Source: Campylobacterales bacterium (GTDB taxonomy: Bacteria > Campylobacterota > Campylobacteria > Campylobacterales > QNZT01). Taken from it: 44,865 nucleotides of DNA. Shown here piece after piece: positions 8,740 to 17,465 of the stretch. Both the position numbers and the translations under genes were made by a program. The stretch's first letter is position 1. The number at the start of each line of letters is the position of its first letter. The notes beneath the pieces are model-generated. The model was not told where the DNA came from and made no database searches. It saw only the letters and a list, made by a program, of their open reading frames with translations. Location of the stretch: the NCBI GenBank assembly GCA_027081495.1, contig JALWKJ010000155.1, positions 1-44,865 on the forward strand, written 5' to 3'.

Positions 8740-10722
8740 TTATATCTTACAATTTGTTACACTTTCGTCTTTATATGGTAAATTAAGTAGATTGCATACA
8801 CTTTTTTGGATATTTTTAACCGTAAAGCCGTAATGCTTAAAAAGTTCGTTCGCATCGCCGCTGGCGCCAAAACTCTTCATTCCCAATACCTTATCGGCAT
8901 ATTTGTACCATTCGATCGCACTCGCCGCCTCGACCGCCAATACTTTTGTATCGGTATCGATAACCTCTTTTTTATACTCCTCGTCTTGCTCTTCAAAAAG
9001 TTCCATACAAGGTACGCTGACTATGTTCGCATTTATTCCCGACGCTTCAAGATGACATCCCGCTTGAAGAGACGGCATCACTTCGCTGCCGGTGGCGATG
9101 ATGGTAACAACCGCGTTTTTTCTTTTTTTTATCAAATATCCGCCCCTGCTCGCATCTCCAAAATCGATTTTTGCTTTTAAAGTTTTAAGCTTCTGACGGC
9201 TTAAAACAAATGCGCTCGGAGCATCGAGCTCAAGCGCCTTTTTCCAGCATATAACATTTTCCGTAGCGTCTGCCGGTCTAAAAACATAAAGATTCGGTAA
9301 CGCGCGAAACTGACTTAAATGCTCGACGGGCTGATGCGTAGGACCGTCTTCTCCCACACCGATACTATCATGAGTCCAGACAAAAAATGTTTTTAGCCTC
9401 ATAAGGGCGGCAAGTCTCACGGCGGGCTTAAGATAATCGCTAAAGACAAAAAATGTCGCGCAAAACGGCATAAACAACCCATATAAACTTATAGCGTTAC
9501 ATATCGCTCCCATAGAGTGTTCGCGAATTCCAAAGTGAAAGTTTTTTCCGTTTGGAAAATTTCCCATATTTTCAAGATGGGTTTTATTTGACGGAGATAG
9601 ATCCGCGCTTCCTCCGATAAACCCCGCAAGAGCTCTTGATATAGCGTTTAATATCTTATGATTACTGTCTCTTGTGGCAACCATGCCGCCCTCGTCAAAT
9701 GTAGGCCATGATATTTTTGAATAATCGGGATTTTGCAAAATATTCAAAGCTTCGTTTTGCTCTTTCAAAGGAGCTTCGCTTAAAAGCTTTTTCCACTCTC
9801 TCTCGTAAAGCTCCCCTTTTTCCACTGCGCACCTAAATCTAATCATAACTTCATCGGGAATAAAAAAATGCTCGTCAGGATCGAACCCGGCTTTGATTTT
9901 TGATTTTTTTATCTCTTCTTCGCCCAGCGGAGCGCCGTGAGTATGCGCCTGCCCTTCCATCGTAGCCGAACCTTTCGCTATAATCGTTTTTGCTATGATA
10001 AGCACGGGCTTTGACTGAGAGGCGTTTATCTCACTAAATGCAAAATCTATTTCGCCGTAATCATGTCCGTCTATTTTATAAACTTTCCATCCTTGGGCTT
10101 CAAAGCGTTGTTTAATATTTTCGCTTAAAGCTATTTGAGTATCGCCTTCGATAGTGATTTCATTAGAGTCGTAAATTAAAACAAGATTATCAAGCCCATG
10201 ATGTCCCGCGAGCGACGCCGCCTCATAACTAATACCCTCTTCTAAATCGCCGTCGCCGCAAAAACAATAGACCTTATGATCTATTATCGAAGCCGTTTCA
10301 CTATTTAAAAGTTTTGCCGCATATTTTGACGCCATTGAAAAACCGACGGCGTTTGCCACTCCTTGCCCTAGAGGTCCGGTTGTGACTTCTACGCCCGGTA
10401 CTTCACCGAATTCGGGATGACCGGGAGTCTTTGAGCCAAATTGCCTGAACTTTTTTAAATCTTCAAGGCTTAAATCGTATCCCCATACATGAAGCAACGA
10501 GTATATCAAAGCGCTCACATGTCCTCCGCTAAAAACGAGTCTATCGCGATTGATCCATTTTGGATTTTTGGGATTGTGTTTTAGATAAAAACTTAAAACC
10601 GTAGCTATATCCGCCAGCCCCATCGCCGCTCCGGGATGTCCGCTATTGGCCCTTTGGATCATGTCAGCTGACAAAAACCTGAGCGTATTTGCCATTTGTG
10701 ACAATATCTGCTTATCTTCCAT
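8740..10722 (-). CDS. tkt: Transketolase
   Basis: 660 aa, full family length. It moves two-carbon ketol units in the pentose phosphate pathway, using thiamine diphosphate and Mg2+. The N-terminal SGHPGAAMG (27-35) carries the conserved His. The ThDP motif begins GDGDLEEG and ends with IYDSN. The pyrimidine-binding domain shows GIREHSMG with its catalytic Glu, and the C-terminal domain follows. It is the last gene of the nfu-to-tkt run, 12 bp after ispA, and is followed by a hairpin terminator. The ispA-tkt adjacency matches the order I recall from Campylobacter jejuni. Confidence 0.95.
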   Translation of the reverse strand: MEDKQILSQMANTLRFLSADMIQRANSGHPGAAMGLADIATVLSFYLKHNPKNPKWINRDRLVFSGGHVSALIYSLLHVWGYDLSLEDLKKFRQFGSKTPGHPEFGEVPGVEVTTGPLGQGVANAVGFSMASKYAAKLLNSETASIIDHKVYCFCGDGDLEEGISYEAASLAGHHGLDNLVLIYDSNEITIEGDTQIALSENIKQRFEAQGWKVYKIDGHDYGEIDFAFSEINASQSKPVLIIAKTIIAKGSATMEGQAHTHGAPLGEEEIKKSKIKAGFDPDEHFFIPDEVMIRFRCAVEKGELYEREWKKLLSEAPLKEQNEALNILQNPDYSKISWPTFDEGGMVATRDSNHKILNAISRALAGFIGGSADLSPSNKTHLENMGNFPNGKNFHFGIREHSMGAICNAISLYGLFMPFCATFFVFSDYLKPAVRLAALMRLKTFFVWTHDSIGVGEDGPTHQPVEHLSQFRALPNLYVFRPADATENVICWKKALELDAPSAFVLSRQKLKTLKAKIDFGDASRGGYLIKKRKNAVVTIIATGSEVMPSLQAGCHLEASGINANIVSVPCMELFEEQDEEYKKEVIDTDTKVLAVEAASAIEWYKYADKVLGMKSFGASGDANELFKHYGFTVKNIQKSVCNLLNLPYKDESVTNCKI

Positions 10723-10734
10723 TAAATACTTTCC

Positions 10735-11598
10735 TTATTCAAAATAGTCATCTATCATATTTTGTAGTTTTATTTTTATTTTTTCATCAAACAATGAGAG
10801 CTGTTCTCGTATTTGCGTGATCATTTTCTCTTTTTCCTTTATCGCGCCTTTTACGCCGAGTAGATTCGTAAAAGAGTTTTTTGCCGTATCGTTAGCCGTA
10901 GGTTTACCGGCATCTTGGGAACTCATAGTAGCATCGATAATATCATCCTGTATCTGAAATAAAAGCCCGATTTTAAGTCCTATATCATAAAAGAGATCTT
11001 GTTTATATTTATCAAGATCAACTATAATCGCTCCCATCTTAAGAGACGCCGCTATCAATTTTGCCGTCTTATGTATATGTAAAAACGACAACTCTTCAAG
11101 ATTTAATTTTTTATTTTCAAAAAAACAGTCTATAGCCTGTCCGAGAACCATTCCGGCGGCTCCGCCGTTTAACGATAACTCTTTGATAAGCGCGATTTTA
11201 CAATCACTATCAAGAGGAGCGTTTGCAATCATGTAAAAACTGTGGGAGTTTAGCGCATCTCCGATAAGAGTAGCGGTAACTTCGTCATAAGTTACATGAA
11301 GCGTAGGATGGCCTCTTCTTAAATTTGCGTCGTCAAATGTAGGCAAATCGTCATGAATCAACGAATAAGTATGCAGCATCTCTACGCCCGCACCCACATA
11401 AAATGCCGCGGGCACCAATAAAGGCTCATACGAATCGACGACTTCAAGCAAAATCATCGGTCGAAACCTCTTCCCTCCCGCTTGAAACATTTCTGTGAGA
11501 GCCTGTTGATATGTAGGGTGAAAACTTTCCGCCGAAGGTAGGTTTTTTTGTAAAAAGTTTTCAAAATTTTTAAGCAACGCCGAGCTTTTTATTTGCAA
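10735..11598 (-). CDS. ispA: Polyprenyl (farnesyl/geranyl) diphosphate synthase
   Basis: 287 aa, all-alpha trans-prenyltransferase. It condenses isopentenyl diphosphate with allylic diphosphates to supply undecaprenyl and quinone side chains. The first aspartate-rich motif is DDLPTFDD at 83-90, with the following RRG; the second is QIQDDIID. GGKRFRPM at 41-48 binds isopentenyl diphosphate. Chain length depends on residues just before the first motif (HTYSLIH here) and fits FPP/GGPP synthases; I use ispA by analogy with the same locus in Campylobacter. It lies 20 bp after ebfC and 12 bp before tkt. Confidence 0.88.
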   Translation of the reverse strand: MQIKSSALLKNFENFLQKNLPSAESFHPTYQQALTEMFQAGGKRFRPMILLEVVDSYEPLLVPAAFYVGAGVEMLHTYSLIHDDLPTFDDANLRRGHPTLHVTYDEVTATLIGDALNSHSFYMIANAPLDSDCKIALIKELSLNGGAAGMVLGQAIDCFFENKKLNLEELSFLHIHKTAKLIAASLKMGAIIVDLDKYKQDLFYDIGLKIGLLFQIQDDIIDATMSSQDAGKPTANDTAKNSFTNLLGVKGAIKEKEKMITQIREQLSLFDEKIKIKLQNMIDDYFE

Positions 11599-11618
11599 AA
11601 AATATCCTATTGTTTATT

Positions 11619-11927
11619 TTAAAATTTACCGCCGAACCCGCCAAGCATTTTTGAAGCCGCCAATTTTTTATCCTCTTCTATCATTTTATTGACATCGTTG
11701 ATAGCGCTGATAAGCAAAATTTGCAGCGAATCTTTATCTTCAAGCAGCGAATCGTCAATCTCTATATCGATAATTTCACCTTTACCGTTACCCGTAACTT
11801 TTATAAGTCCGCCGCCGCTTTTTGCCCTAAACTCTTTGCCTGCGCTCTCTTCTTGCAGCTTTTTCGCCTCTTCTTGCGCTTTTTGCAGCATTTCGCCCAT
11901 TTTACTAAAATCCATATTTTCAAACAT
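11619..11927 (-). CDS. ebfC: YbaB/EbfC nucleoid-associated protein
   Basis: 102 aa. It is a small dimeric DNA-binding protein family that coats the nucleoid. Residues about 7-30 form a Lys/Glu-rich helix (MGEMLQKAQEEAKKLQEE). The core follows with the GGGLIKVTGNGKGEIIDIEID beta-sheet region, and the tail is Gly/Phe rich (LGGFGGKF). The start overlaps the panD stop by 8 bp, indicating coupled translation. The same family member sits beside murE and ispA in Campylobacter, supporting the assignment. Confidence 0.88.
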   Translation of the reverse strand: MFENMDFSKMGEMLQKAQEEAKKLQEESAGKEFRAKSGGGLIKVTGNGKGEIIDIEIDDSLLEDKDSLQILLISAINDVNKMIEEDKKLAASKMLGGFGGKF

Positions 11928-12285
11928 AATCTCTGATCTCTTCTATATCGTTTTTATCATCCAATAGCACAACATACGGCTTAAATTGTTCAGCTTCTTC
12001 AAAATCCATTGAAGCGTATGCTATAATAATGATTTTATCTCCAATTTCAGCCTTTCTAGCCGCCGCACCGTTTAAACATATATCCCTTTTACCGCGTTCG
12101 CCTTCGATAACATAGGTCGAAAACCGTTCTCCGTTATTTATATTGACAATATCTACTTTTTGTCCGACACGAAGTTTTGCCGCATCCATCAACTCTCTAT
12201 CTATAGTGATGGATCCGACATAATTTAAATTTGCATCTGTTACAGCAGCACGGTGAAGCTTGCTATATAACATCGTGATGTTCAT
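11920..12285 (-). CDS. panD: Aspartate 1-decarboxylase proenzyme
   Basis: 121 aa. It makes beta-alanine for pantothenate and coenzyme A. The pyruvoyl proenzyme must self-cleave between G24 and S25 (YVGSITID), and both residues are at the canonical positions. K9, Y22, R54 and Y58, the usual active-site set, are also in place. So the protein looks active and complete. It sits 4 bp after the [2Fe-2S] ferredoxin gene and overlaps ebfC by 8 bp. I do not recall panD at this position in C. jejuni, so this may be a lineage-specific insertion in the operon. Confidence 0.95.
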   Translation of the reverse strand: MNITMLYSKLHRAAVTDANLNYVGSITIDRELMDAAKLRVGQKVDIVNINNGERFSTYVIEGERGKRDICLNGAAARKAEIGDKIIIIAYASMDFEEAEQFKPYVVLLDDKNDIEEIRDYV

Positions 12286-12289
12286 AAAT

Positions 12290-12664
12290 CTATCTTCCGG
12301 CCATTTTCATAGCTTCTTCTACCGAAAGCGGCTCGTCCCAAAACTCATCCGCTATAAGATATTCCCGTATGACTTTCCCGCCGATAATGTGCTCGTCGAT
12401 TATTCTGGTAATCTTCTCTTTCGTTAAATTCACATACATATAGTGTCCGGGTTCAATCAGCATAACCGGACCTTGTTGACATCTGTTAAGACAAGCCGTT
12501 CTGACCGGATGCACGGTCGCTATGAGTCCCTTTTGCATTATTATCTGACTAAGATGCGCGAATAGATCTCTTGTTTGTTCATTTACGCAACTTGGTTTTG
12601 GCATGCCCGGAGGCGACGACTGTTCGCATTTAAATATATAAAACGCCGGTTGTGGTATTCCCAT
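12290..12664 (-). CDS. Thioredoxin-like [2Fe-2S] ferredoxin
   Basis: 124 aa. Cys13, Cys26, Cys58 and Cys62 give C-x12-C-x31-C-x3-C, the pattern of thioredoxin-fold [2Fe-2S] ferredoxins (NuoE-like/Fd5 type). The pair before the second Cys site (TACLNRCQQGP) is typical. No catalytic partner is fused. The ATG is preceded by AGGGG at 7 nt. It lies 40 bp after murE and 4 bp before panD. Its electron donor and acceptor are not evident; the FTR catalytic subunit at 43753 and the Nfu-like scaffold in the same operon are possible iron-sulfur connections, but this is speculation. Confidence 0.8.
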   Translation of the reverse strand: MGIPQPAFYIFKCEQSSPPGMPKPSCVNEQTRDLFAHLSQIIMQKGLIATVHPVRTACLNRCQQGPVMLIEPGHYMYVNLTKEKITRIIDEHIIGGKVIREYLIADEFWDEPLSVEEAMKMAGR

Positions 12665-12704
12665 TTTATTTCCCCTATATTGAAATGAAAGTCATTTTAA
12701 TCAA

Positions 12705-14009
12705 TTATCTATTAAATTTTTCTTTCATAATAGCTCTAACTACCTCACGATCGTCAAAAGGTATTTTTTGCTTGTTTATTTCAATATATTCTTCGTCTCC
12801 TTTACCTAAAATCATTAAAATCTCTTCATCTTCAAGTTCGCTTACCGCTTCATATATGGCTTCTTTTCGATCCGGTATCACTTTTAACTTTTTTGTGTCT
12901 AAAATCCCCTTTTTTATATCATTGATTATAGAGATAGGATCTTCGCTTCTGGGATTGTCGTTTGTAAGATAAATTTTTTTTGCGTATCTATTCGCGACCC
13001 TGCCCATCATGACTCTTTTACTTTTATCGCGTTCTCCGCCGGCTCCAAAAACTATCGATATTTTTTTCTCTTTCAACGAATCGAGCACCTTTTCCATACC
13101 GTCTGGAGTATGCGCGAAGTCAACGATTACAAGAGGTCTTTGACTTACCGCCTCCATTCGTCCCCCGACTCCGGCAAAATTTTCGACTTTAGCGCAAATT
13201 TCAAAAAGCGAATAATTAGTTATCAATTTTACGGCGGCAATGGCGGCGGTTATATTGTAAAGATTGAAAAATCCGTAAAGCGGCGAATGAAACTCTTCTT
13301 GAGTTTCAAAATGTTTGATAACCGCGGTAATGCCGTTGTTCAACGAATATGCAAGTATGTTAAACGACGCCGGAACATCAAGAGCGTAGGTATATGTATT
13401 TTTTATATTAAAATCTATTTTTTTTGCGTCTTTGTTTATGAGTTTTAACGCGTCGTCCATAAAAAAGCCGCTTTTTATTCTCATATATTCCTCAAAACTA
13501 CCGTGATAGTCAAGATGATCCTGAGTTATATTCGTAAATATTTTCAGTTTAAAATCAAGACTCTCGATTCTTTTTTGCGCGATCGCATGAGAGCTTACTT
13601 CCATTATGAAAAATTCACAACCCGCTTTTTTCGCCAAATACATATGATAAAGAGTAGTCAAAATCGGAGGCGTTGTATGTGTCTTTTTCGCTATTTTTTC
13701 ATCATTTATAAATAACCCTCTACTTCCTTGAAACGCCGTCTTAACACCAAGATCAAGCAAAATGGAATAGATAGCCGCCGAAGTCGTAGTTTTACCGTTC
13801 GTGCCCGTAATACCGACGATTTTTAGATTTTTTATATCATAAATATCCTGCACGATTTTTGGAGAGAGAATTTTCACATTTTTCTTTTTTTTAATAGTCT
13901 CAAGATAACGAAAGTTCTGCTCAGTAAGAACAAATGCGCATCTATCGTCGCATATTCGCGAATCGTCGGTTAAATAATCAAAAGGCTGATTTTCGACAGG
14001 GTATTTCAA
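12705..14009 (-). CDS. murE: UDP-MurNAc-L-Ala-D-Glu:meso-DAP ligase
   Basis: 434 aa, shorter at the N-terminus than E. coli MurE, as in Campylobacter and Helicobacter. It adds meso-diaminopimelate to the peptidoglycan stem peptide, using ATP. The P-loop GITGTNGKTTT is at 66-76, and HTTPP with later SSHAIAQ and TNITQDHLDYHG are Mur-ligase signatures. DNPRSEDP at 351-358 is the diaminopimelate-selecting motif; Lys enzymes differ here. The start is TTG, 3 bp after the TPR gene, with no clear ribosome-binding site. That start is chosen because the first residues match short Campylobacterota MurE; translation may be coupled to the TPR gene. Confidence 0.93.
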   Translation of the reverse strand: MKYPVENQPFDYLTDDSRICDDRCAFVLTEQNFRYLETIKKKKNVKILSPKIVQDIYDIKNLKIVGITGTNGKTTTSAAIYSILLDLGVKTAFQGSRGLFINDEKIAKKTHTTPPILTTLYHMYLAKKAGCEFFIMEVSSHAIAQKRIESLDFKLKIFTNITQDHLDYHGSFEEYMRIKSGFFMDDALKLINKDAKKIDFNIKNTYTYALDVPASFNILAYSLNNGITAVIKHFETQEEFHSPLYGFFNLYNITAAIAAVKLITNYSLFEICAKVENFAGVGGRMEAVSQRPLVIVDFAHTPDGMEKVLDSLKEKKISIVFGAGGERDKSKRVMMGRVANRYAKKIYLTNDNPRSEDPISIINDIKKGILDTKKLKVIPDRKEAIYEAVSELEDEEILMILGKGDEEYIEINKQKIPFDDREVVRAIMKEKFNR

Positions 14010-14012
14010 CGC

Positions 14013-14576
14013 TTAGGAAATCTCGGCTTTTTTCAGAAGATCGTAAAAGACTTTGTCGTCCGGATAAAGCAAAAGCGCGCTTTCGATATACTCGTATGCT
14101 AGATCTCTGTAACCGTTAGAGAGCAATATTTTTATAAGCTCCGTAAAATCTTCTTTTTTATAAATTATAATCTTTGAACTAAACATCAAATCCTCAAGCG
14201 CCCTTTTGACATCTTCTCTACTATTGACATGAGCTATAAAATCACTGTAAAGTATCCCGTCTTCAATAGCGCCGATTCTCTCTTCTATCGTCGAAAGCAA
14301 ATTGTTTAACGGATCCGATTCATACTCGATCGAATCTATTATCTGTTCAAGGGTTTCAAGCGCATTGTCGATTTTCATGGACTTTGAGACTTCATAGTAT
14401 TCAAAAAGAGCGACCGCTTCTTCTTCCTTTTCAAACGCCATATCAGCCAAAAGCGCGCCGATTCTAGCCTCTTTATCTTCGGGTTTTTCTTTTAACGCAA
14501 GGGAATAATTTAAAAGCGCTTCTTTATACTCTCGTTTAAAAAAGCTCATGTTTGCAAGATCTTTAAACTTACTCAC
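14013..14576 (-). CDS. TPR-repeat protein, function unknown
   Basis: 187 aa from GTG at 14576, which overlaps the nfu stop by 8 bp. A TTG at 14600 would add eight residues and lengthen the overlap to 32 bp; neither start has a strong ribosome-binding site. Residues about 1-40 (KFKDLANMSFFKREYKEALL) form a tetratricopeptide-type helix pair and the C-terminus (GYRDLAYEYIESALLLYPDD) another, with a long acidic helical middle. There is no signal peptide or membrane segment. The equivalent slot between nifU and murE in C. jejuni also holds a hypothetical gene. TPR proteins bind other proteins; the partner is unknown. Confidence 0.7.
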   Translation of the reverse strand: MSKFKDLANMSFFKREYKEALLNYSLALKEKPEDKEARIGALLADMAFEKEEEAVALFEYYEVSKSMKIDNALETLEQIIDSIEYESDPLNNLLSTIEERIGAIEDGILYSDFIAHVNSREDVKRALEDLMFSSKIIIYKKEDFTELIKILLSNGYRDLAYEYIESALLLYPDDKVFYDLLKKAEIS

Positions 14577-14862
14577 CGTCGCCGCCTGCAATTTTGTCAA
14601 TCATATCCTCCATCCCTTCAGCTATATTTATAACTTCAAGCTCAGGGTGGATGTCCATTCTCAACTGTCTTTCTATTCCGTATTTGAGCGTTTGGTTACT
14701 AGCTGAACATCCCACACACGCACCTTGCAGCTGAACAAAGACTTTTCCGCCTTTAACAGCCAAAAGTTTCATACCGCCGCCGTCAAGCGCGAGCATCGGT
14801 CTTACTTTTTCAAGTGATTGTTCGACAACCGGCAATAACTCTTCATCTGTAAACGGAATCAT
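14569..14862 (-). CDS. Nfu-type iron-sulfur scaffold (NifU C-terminal domain)
   Basis: 97 aa, a single NifU C-terminal domain. The cluster-binding pair is C49-V-G-C52 in LQGACVGCSASNQTLKYG. The upstream LALDGGGMKLL loop is the family pattern. It should carry a [4Fe-4S] cluster and hand it to client enzymes. No N-terminal A-type domain is present, so it is Nfu-like rather than full NifU or E. coli NfuA. It is the first gene of the run to tkt and is preceded by a hairpin and a promoter-like site. Confidence 0.88.
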   Translation of the reverse strand: MIPFTDEELLPVVEQSLEKVRPMLALDGGGMKLLAVKGGKVFVQLQGACVGCSASNQTLKYGIERQLRMDIHPELEVINIAEGMEDMIDKIAGGDGE

Positions 14863-14890
14863 ATATAACCTCGCGTTAATTTCATAAAAA

Positions 14891-14908
14891 ACGATATAGA
14901 AATATCGT
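14891..14908 (-). terminator. Hairpin with T tail in the nfu leader
   Basis: ACGATAT (14891-14897) and ATATCGT (14902-14908) form a 7-bp stem with a 4-nt loop. On the minus strand a run of five T follows; on the plus strand CTTTTT follows. It may stop read-through from rplQ or act as a leader structure if the promoter at 14926 is real. Confidence 0.4.
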
Positions 14909-14925
14909 CTTTTTCCTTATAATAA

Positions 14926-14934
14926 ATTGTATCA
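14926..14934 (-). promoter_or_regulatory. Possible extended -10 for nfu-to-tkt operon
   Basis: The minus strand reads TGATACAAT, that is TGn plus TACAAT, one mismatch from TATAAT. It lies 63 bp before the nfu ATG. No convincing -35 is seen. A transcript from here would begin with the hairpin at 14891-14908. Confidence 0.35.
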
Positions 14935-15008
14935 AAAATTATTTAAATAAGCAGTCTAATAGACAAATTGTAGATGTTGTTTAAGTAAACAGTTACCTTC
15001 GGTACAGG

Positions 15009-15038
15009 TATCACAAAAGAGTCGCTTCTTTTGTGATA
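15009..15038 (-). terminator. rplQ: 12-bp stem-loop directly after rplQ
   Basis: TATCACAAAAGA (15009-15020) pairs perfectly with 15027-15038 around a 6-nt loop, starting 3 bp after the rplQ stop. There is no T-run on the minus strand after it, so it may be a processing or RNA-stabilising end rather than a classical intrinsic terminator. Confidence 0.5.
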
Positions 15039-15041
15039 TAT

Positions 15042-15392
15042 TTATACTAACTCTATAAAAGCCATCTCTGCGGCGTCGCCGCGTCTGATTCTAGTTCTGG
15101 TTATTCTGGTGTAACCGCCTTTTCTATCTTTATATTCAGGAGCGATTTCATTTAAAAGTTTTTTTGTACTCTCCTTATCCTGCAACGCGGCAAAAACAGC
15201 TCTATGAGCGTTAAAATCTCCTACTCTCGCCTTAGTTACAAGTTTCTCAAAATAACTTCTAAGCTCTTTTGCTTTAGGAACGGTCGTCTCTATTTTGCCG
15301 CTTTTTATCAACGCTATAGAGAGATTCTTCAACAAAGCTTTTCTATGGCTCGAAGTTCTACCCAGTTTTCTATATCCATGTCTATGTCTCAT
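15042..15392 (-). CDS. rplQ: 50S ribosomal protein L17
   Basis: 116 aa from the ATG at 15392, 1 bp after the rpoA stop. An ATG three codons earlier overlaps the rpoA stop, but GGGG is about 9 nt before the inner one, and the family starts MRHRHGYRKLGR. L17 is an early-assembly large-subunit protein near the tunnel exit. It is the last gene of the ribosomal block and is followed by a perfect stem-loop. Confidence 0.96.
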   Translation of the reverse strand: MRHRHGYRKLGRTSSHRKALLKNLSIALIKSGKIETTVPKAKELRSYFEKLVTKARVGDFNAHRAVFAALQDKESTKKLLNEIAPEYKDRKGGYTRITRTRIRRGDAAEMAFIELV

Positions 15393-15393
15393 A

Positions 15394-16407
15394 TTACACA
15401 TCCCCGTTTTGTGATTTTAATTCTTGCAGCTTTTTGTTTAGTGCGGCTAAAAAATCTTCATCAAATTTATAGCCCACAGGAAAGCCGATAGATTCAAGTT
15501 TGCTTGTTATCTCTTCAAAAGATTTTTTGCCGAGATTTTTGAGTCCTTTTAGTTCTAACTCGCTCATTAACGACAATTCGGCTACATATTTTATGTTTGC
15601 GCGATCAAGACAATTAAAGCTTCTAGCGCTTAGTCCCAACTCTTCGACATTTTGGATAAGTTTTTTCATCTCAACAGAATTTTTATAATCGTCTTGTGGA
15701 GCGCTTACACCTATATCTATAGCTTTGGAAAATATCGAAATTTGCTCGTTAAGAGCTTCTATCGCCTCTTTAAAAGCCTGAACCGGAGGTATTTGACCGT
15801 CCGTTTCGATATCGAATATTATCTTTTCAAATGTCGGATCATCTTCTACAAGCATATTTTCAATCGAATACACGGCTTTTCGAACAGGAGTAAAAAATGC
15901 GTCAACTCCGATATATTCGTCGGCTAGACTCTCTCTTAACTCTTCACTCGGCACATATCCTATTCCTTTTTCGATAATTATCGAAAAATTAAGCTCCGCG
16001 TCTTCATTGATCGTAGCCAAATGAACATCCGGAGTTACTACTTCTACGCTTTCGTTTTCAAGGTCGCTGCCGTTTATCTCTTTATAGCCGGTAAAAGAGT
16101 ATTTGACTTCTACTTTGTTCGACTCGTTTTTTATTTTAAAACGAATATTTTTCAGATTCAAAATAAACAGCGATACATCTTCAAGCATACCCCTGATAGA
16201 ATCAAACTCATGTTTTACTCCCTCGATCTTAATCGCGGTGACCGCATAACCGGCAGAACTTCCAAGAAGAAGGCGGCGAAGCGGATGCGCAACCGTTACC
16301 GCAAAGCCGGTTTGAAAGGGATAAGTTATGATCTTAACCCTATTTTCATTGACTTTTTCTATCTCGATTTCATGCGGCATATACAAAGATGTTGTAATCT
16401 TTTTCAT
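15394..16407 (-). CDS. rpoA: RNA polymerase alpha subunit
   Basis: 337 aa. The N-terminal domain (about 1-235) dimerises and nucleates beta/beta' assembly, shown by HPLRRLLLGSSAGYAVTAIKIEGVKHEF. The C-terminal domain (about 255-325) contacts UP elements and activators, with LGLSARSFNCLDRANIKYVAEL and LKNLGKKSFEEI. It is slightly longer than the E. coli protein (329). Its place between rpsD and rplQ is the conserved alpha-operon order. Confidence 0.97.
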   Translation of the reverse strand: MKKITTSLYMPHEIEIEKVNENRVKIITYPFQTGFAVTVAHPLRRLLLGSSAGYAVTAIKIEGVKHEFDSIRGMLEDVSLFILNLKNIRFKIKNESNKVEVKYSFTGYKEINGSDLENESVEVVTPDVHLATINEDAELNFSIIIEKGIGYVPSEELRESLADEYIGVDAFFTPVRKAVYSIENMLVEDDPTFEKIIFDIETDGQIPPVQAFKEAIEALNEQISIFSKAIDIGVSAPQDDYKNSVEMKKLIQNVEELGLSARSFNCLDRANIKYVAELSLMSELELKGLKNLGKKSFEEITSKLESIGFPVGYKFDEDFLAALNKKLQELKSQNGDV

Positions 16408-16424
16408 CTTTTAATCCCTTATGC

Positions 16425-17051
16425 TTATTTAGAGTAAAGCTCTACGATGAGTCTCTCTTCTACAGGTATGACAACCTCTTCTCTCTCAGGCAATCTCGTA
16501 AAAATGCCGTATTTTTTATCTATCTCGACATCAACCCAAGGCGCTATTCCCGTTTGAGCGGTTAGCTCCCCGGCTCTAACGATTTGCGGATTTTGCTTTG
16601 ATTTTTCTCTCACTTCGATTTTTTGACCGGGTTTTACTCTGTATGAGGGAATATTGACCTTTTTGCCGTCAACCAGGATATGTCCGTGAGTAACAAGCTG
16701 TCTCGCGAAGTTTCTCGTAGTCGCAAAACCCATTCTATAAACGGCGTTGTCTAGTCTTCTTTCCAAAAGGCTGATCAAGTTAGCGCCCGTGTTCCCTTCC
16801 ATTCTATTGGCATCTGAGAAAAGTCGTCTAAACTGTTTTTCGCTAACGCCGTACATAAATTTCGCTTTTTGCTTTTCACGAAGCTGCAAACCGTATTCGC
16901 TTACTTTTGTTCTTCTTTGACCATGTTGTCCCGGAGGATAAGGTCTTTTATCTATTGCGCTTTTGCCGGCTAATCTTCTTTCGCCCTTAAGCGAGAGAGA
17001 AACTCCAAGCCTTCTTTCGATTTTTTCTACCGGTCCTCTATATCTTGCCAT
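16425..17051 (-). CDS. rpsD: 30S ribosomal protein S4
   Basis: 208 aa. It is a primary 16S rRNA binder that nucleates 30S assembly and in E. coli represses its own operon. The N-terminus (MARYRGPVEKIERRLGVSL) has no Cys, so this is the zinc-free form. The S4 RNA-binding domain is about 97-160 (LERRLDNAVYRMGFATTRNF). It is 9 bp after rpsK. Confidence 0.97.
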   Translation of the reverse strand: MARYRGPVEKIERRLGVSLSLKGERRLAGKSAIDKRPYPPGQHGQRRTKVSEYGLQLREKQKAKFMYGVSEKQFRRLFSDANRMEGNTGANLISLLERRLDNAVYRMGFATTRNFARQLVTHGHILVDGKKVNIPSYRVKPGQKIEVREKSKQNPQIVRAGELTAQTGIAPWVDVEIDKKYGIFTRLPEREEVVIPVEERLIVELYSK

Positions 17052-17060
17052 ATCTCACCC

Positions 17061-17453
17061 CTACACTCTTCTTCTTTTTGGAGGTCTGCATCCGTTGTGC
17101 GGCAACGGTGTAACATCCTTTAAAAATAGCACCTTAATACCTTCGATAGCGCCAACGCTTTTTACGGCTGTTTCACGACCCGAACCCGGTCCTTGAACTT
17201 TTATACCTACCTCTTTGATACCATGCTCCATCGCTTTTGCCATAGCGTCTTCAACGGCTTGTTGAGCGGCATACGGAGTGGATTTTTTGCTTCCTTTAAA
17301 ACCTAAACCGCCCGCGCTGCTCCATGCGATAGCGTTACCCATCTCATCTGTTATGGTTATCATCGTGTTGTTAAATGTAGCCGCTATATGAACGATACCT
17401 CTTGCGATATTTTTCTTGACTACTTTTTTTCTAGTAACTTTTCTTTTTGCCAT
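17061..17453 (-). CDS. rpsK: 30S ribosomal protein S11
   Basis: 130 aa, close to the E. coli length. It forms part of the platform by the Shine-Dalgarno helix. The core has IVHIAATFNNTMITITD, and the C-terminus ends PLPHNGCRPPKRRRV, the family's basic tail. A 12-bp gap separates it from rpsM. Confidence 0.97.
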   Translation of the reverse strand: MAKRKVTRKKVVKKNIARGIVHIAATFNNTMITITDEMGNAIAWSSAGGLGFKGSKKSTPYAAQQAVEDAMAKAMEHGIKEVGIKVQGPGSGRETAVKSVGAIEGIKVLFLKDVTPLPHNGCRPPKRRRV

Positions 17454-17465
17454 TATTTTACTCCG

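Noticed and set aside
8806..9180. 124-aa plus-strand open frame antisense to tkt
   Set aside because: It lies wholly within tkt, has no family features and no ribosome-binding site; it is a shadow of tkt codon usage.
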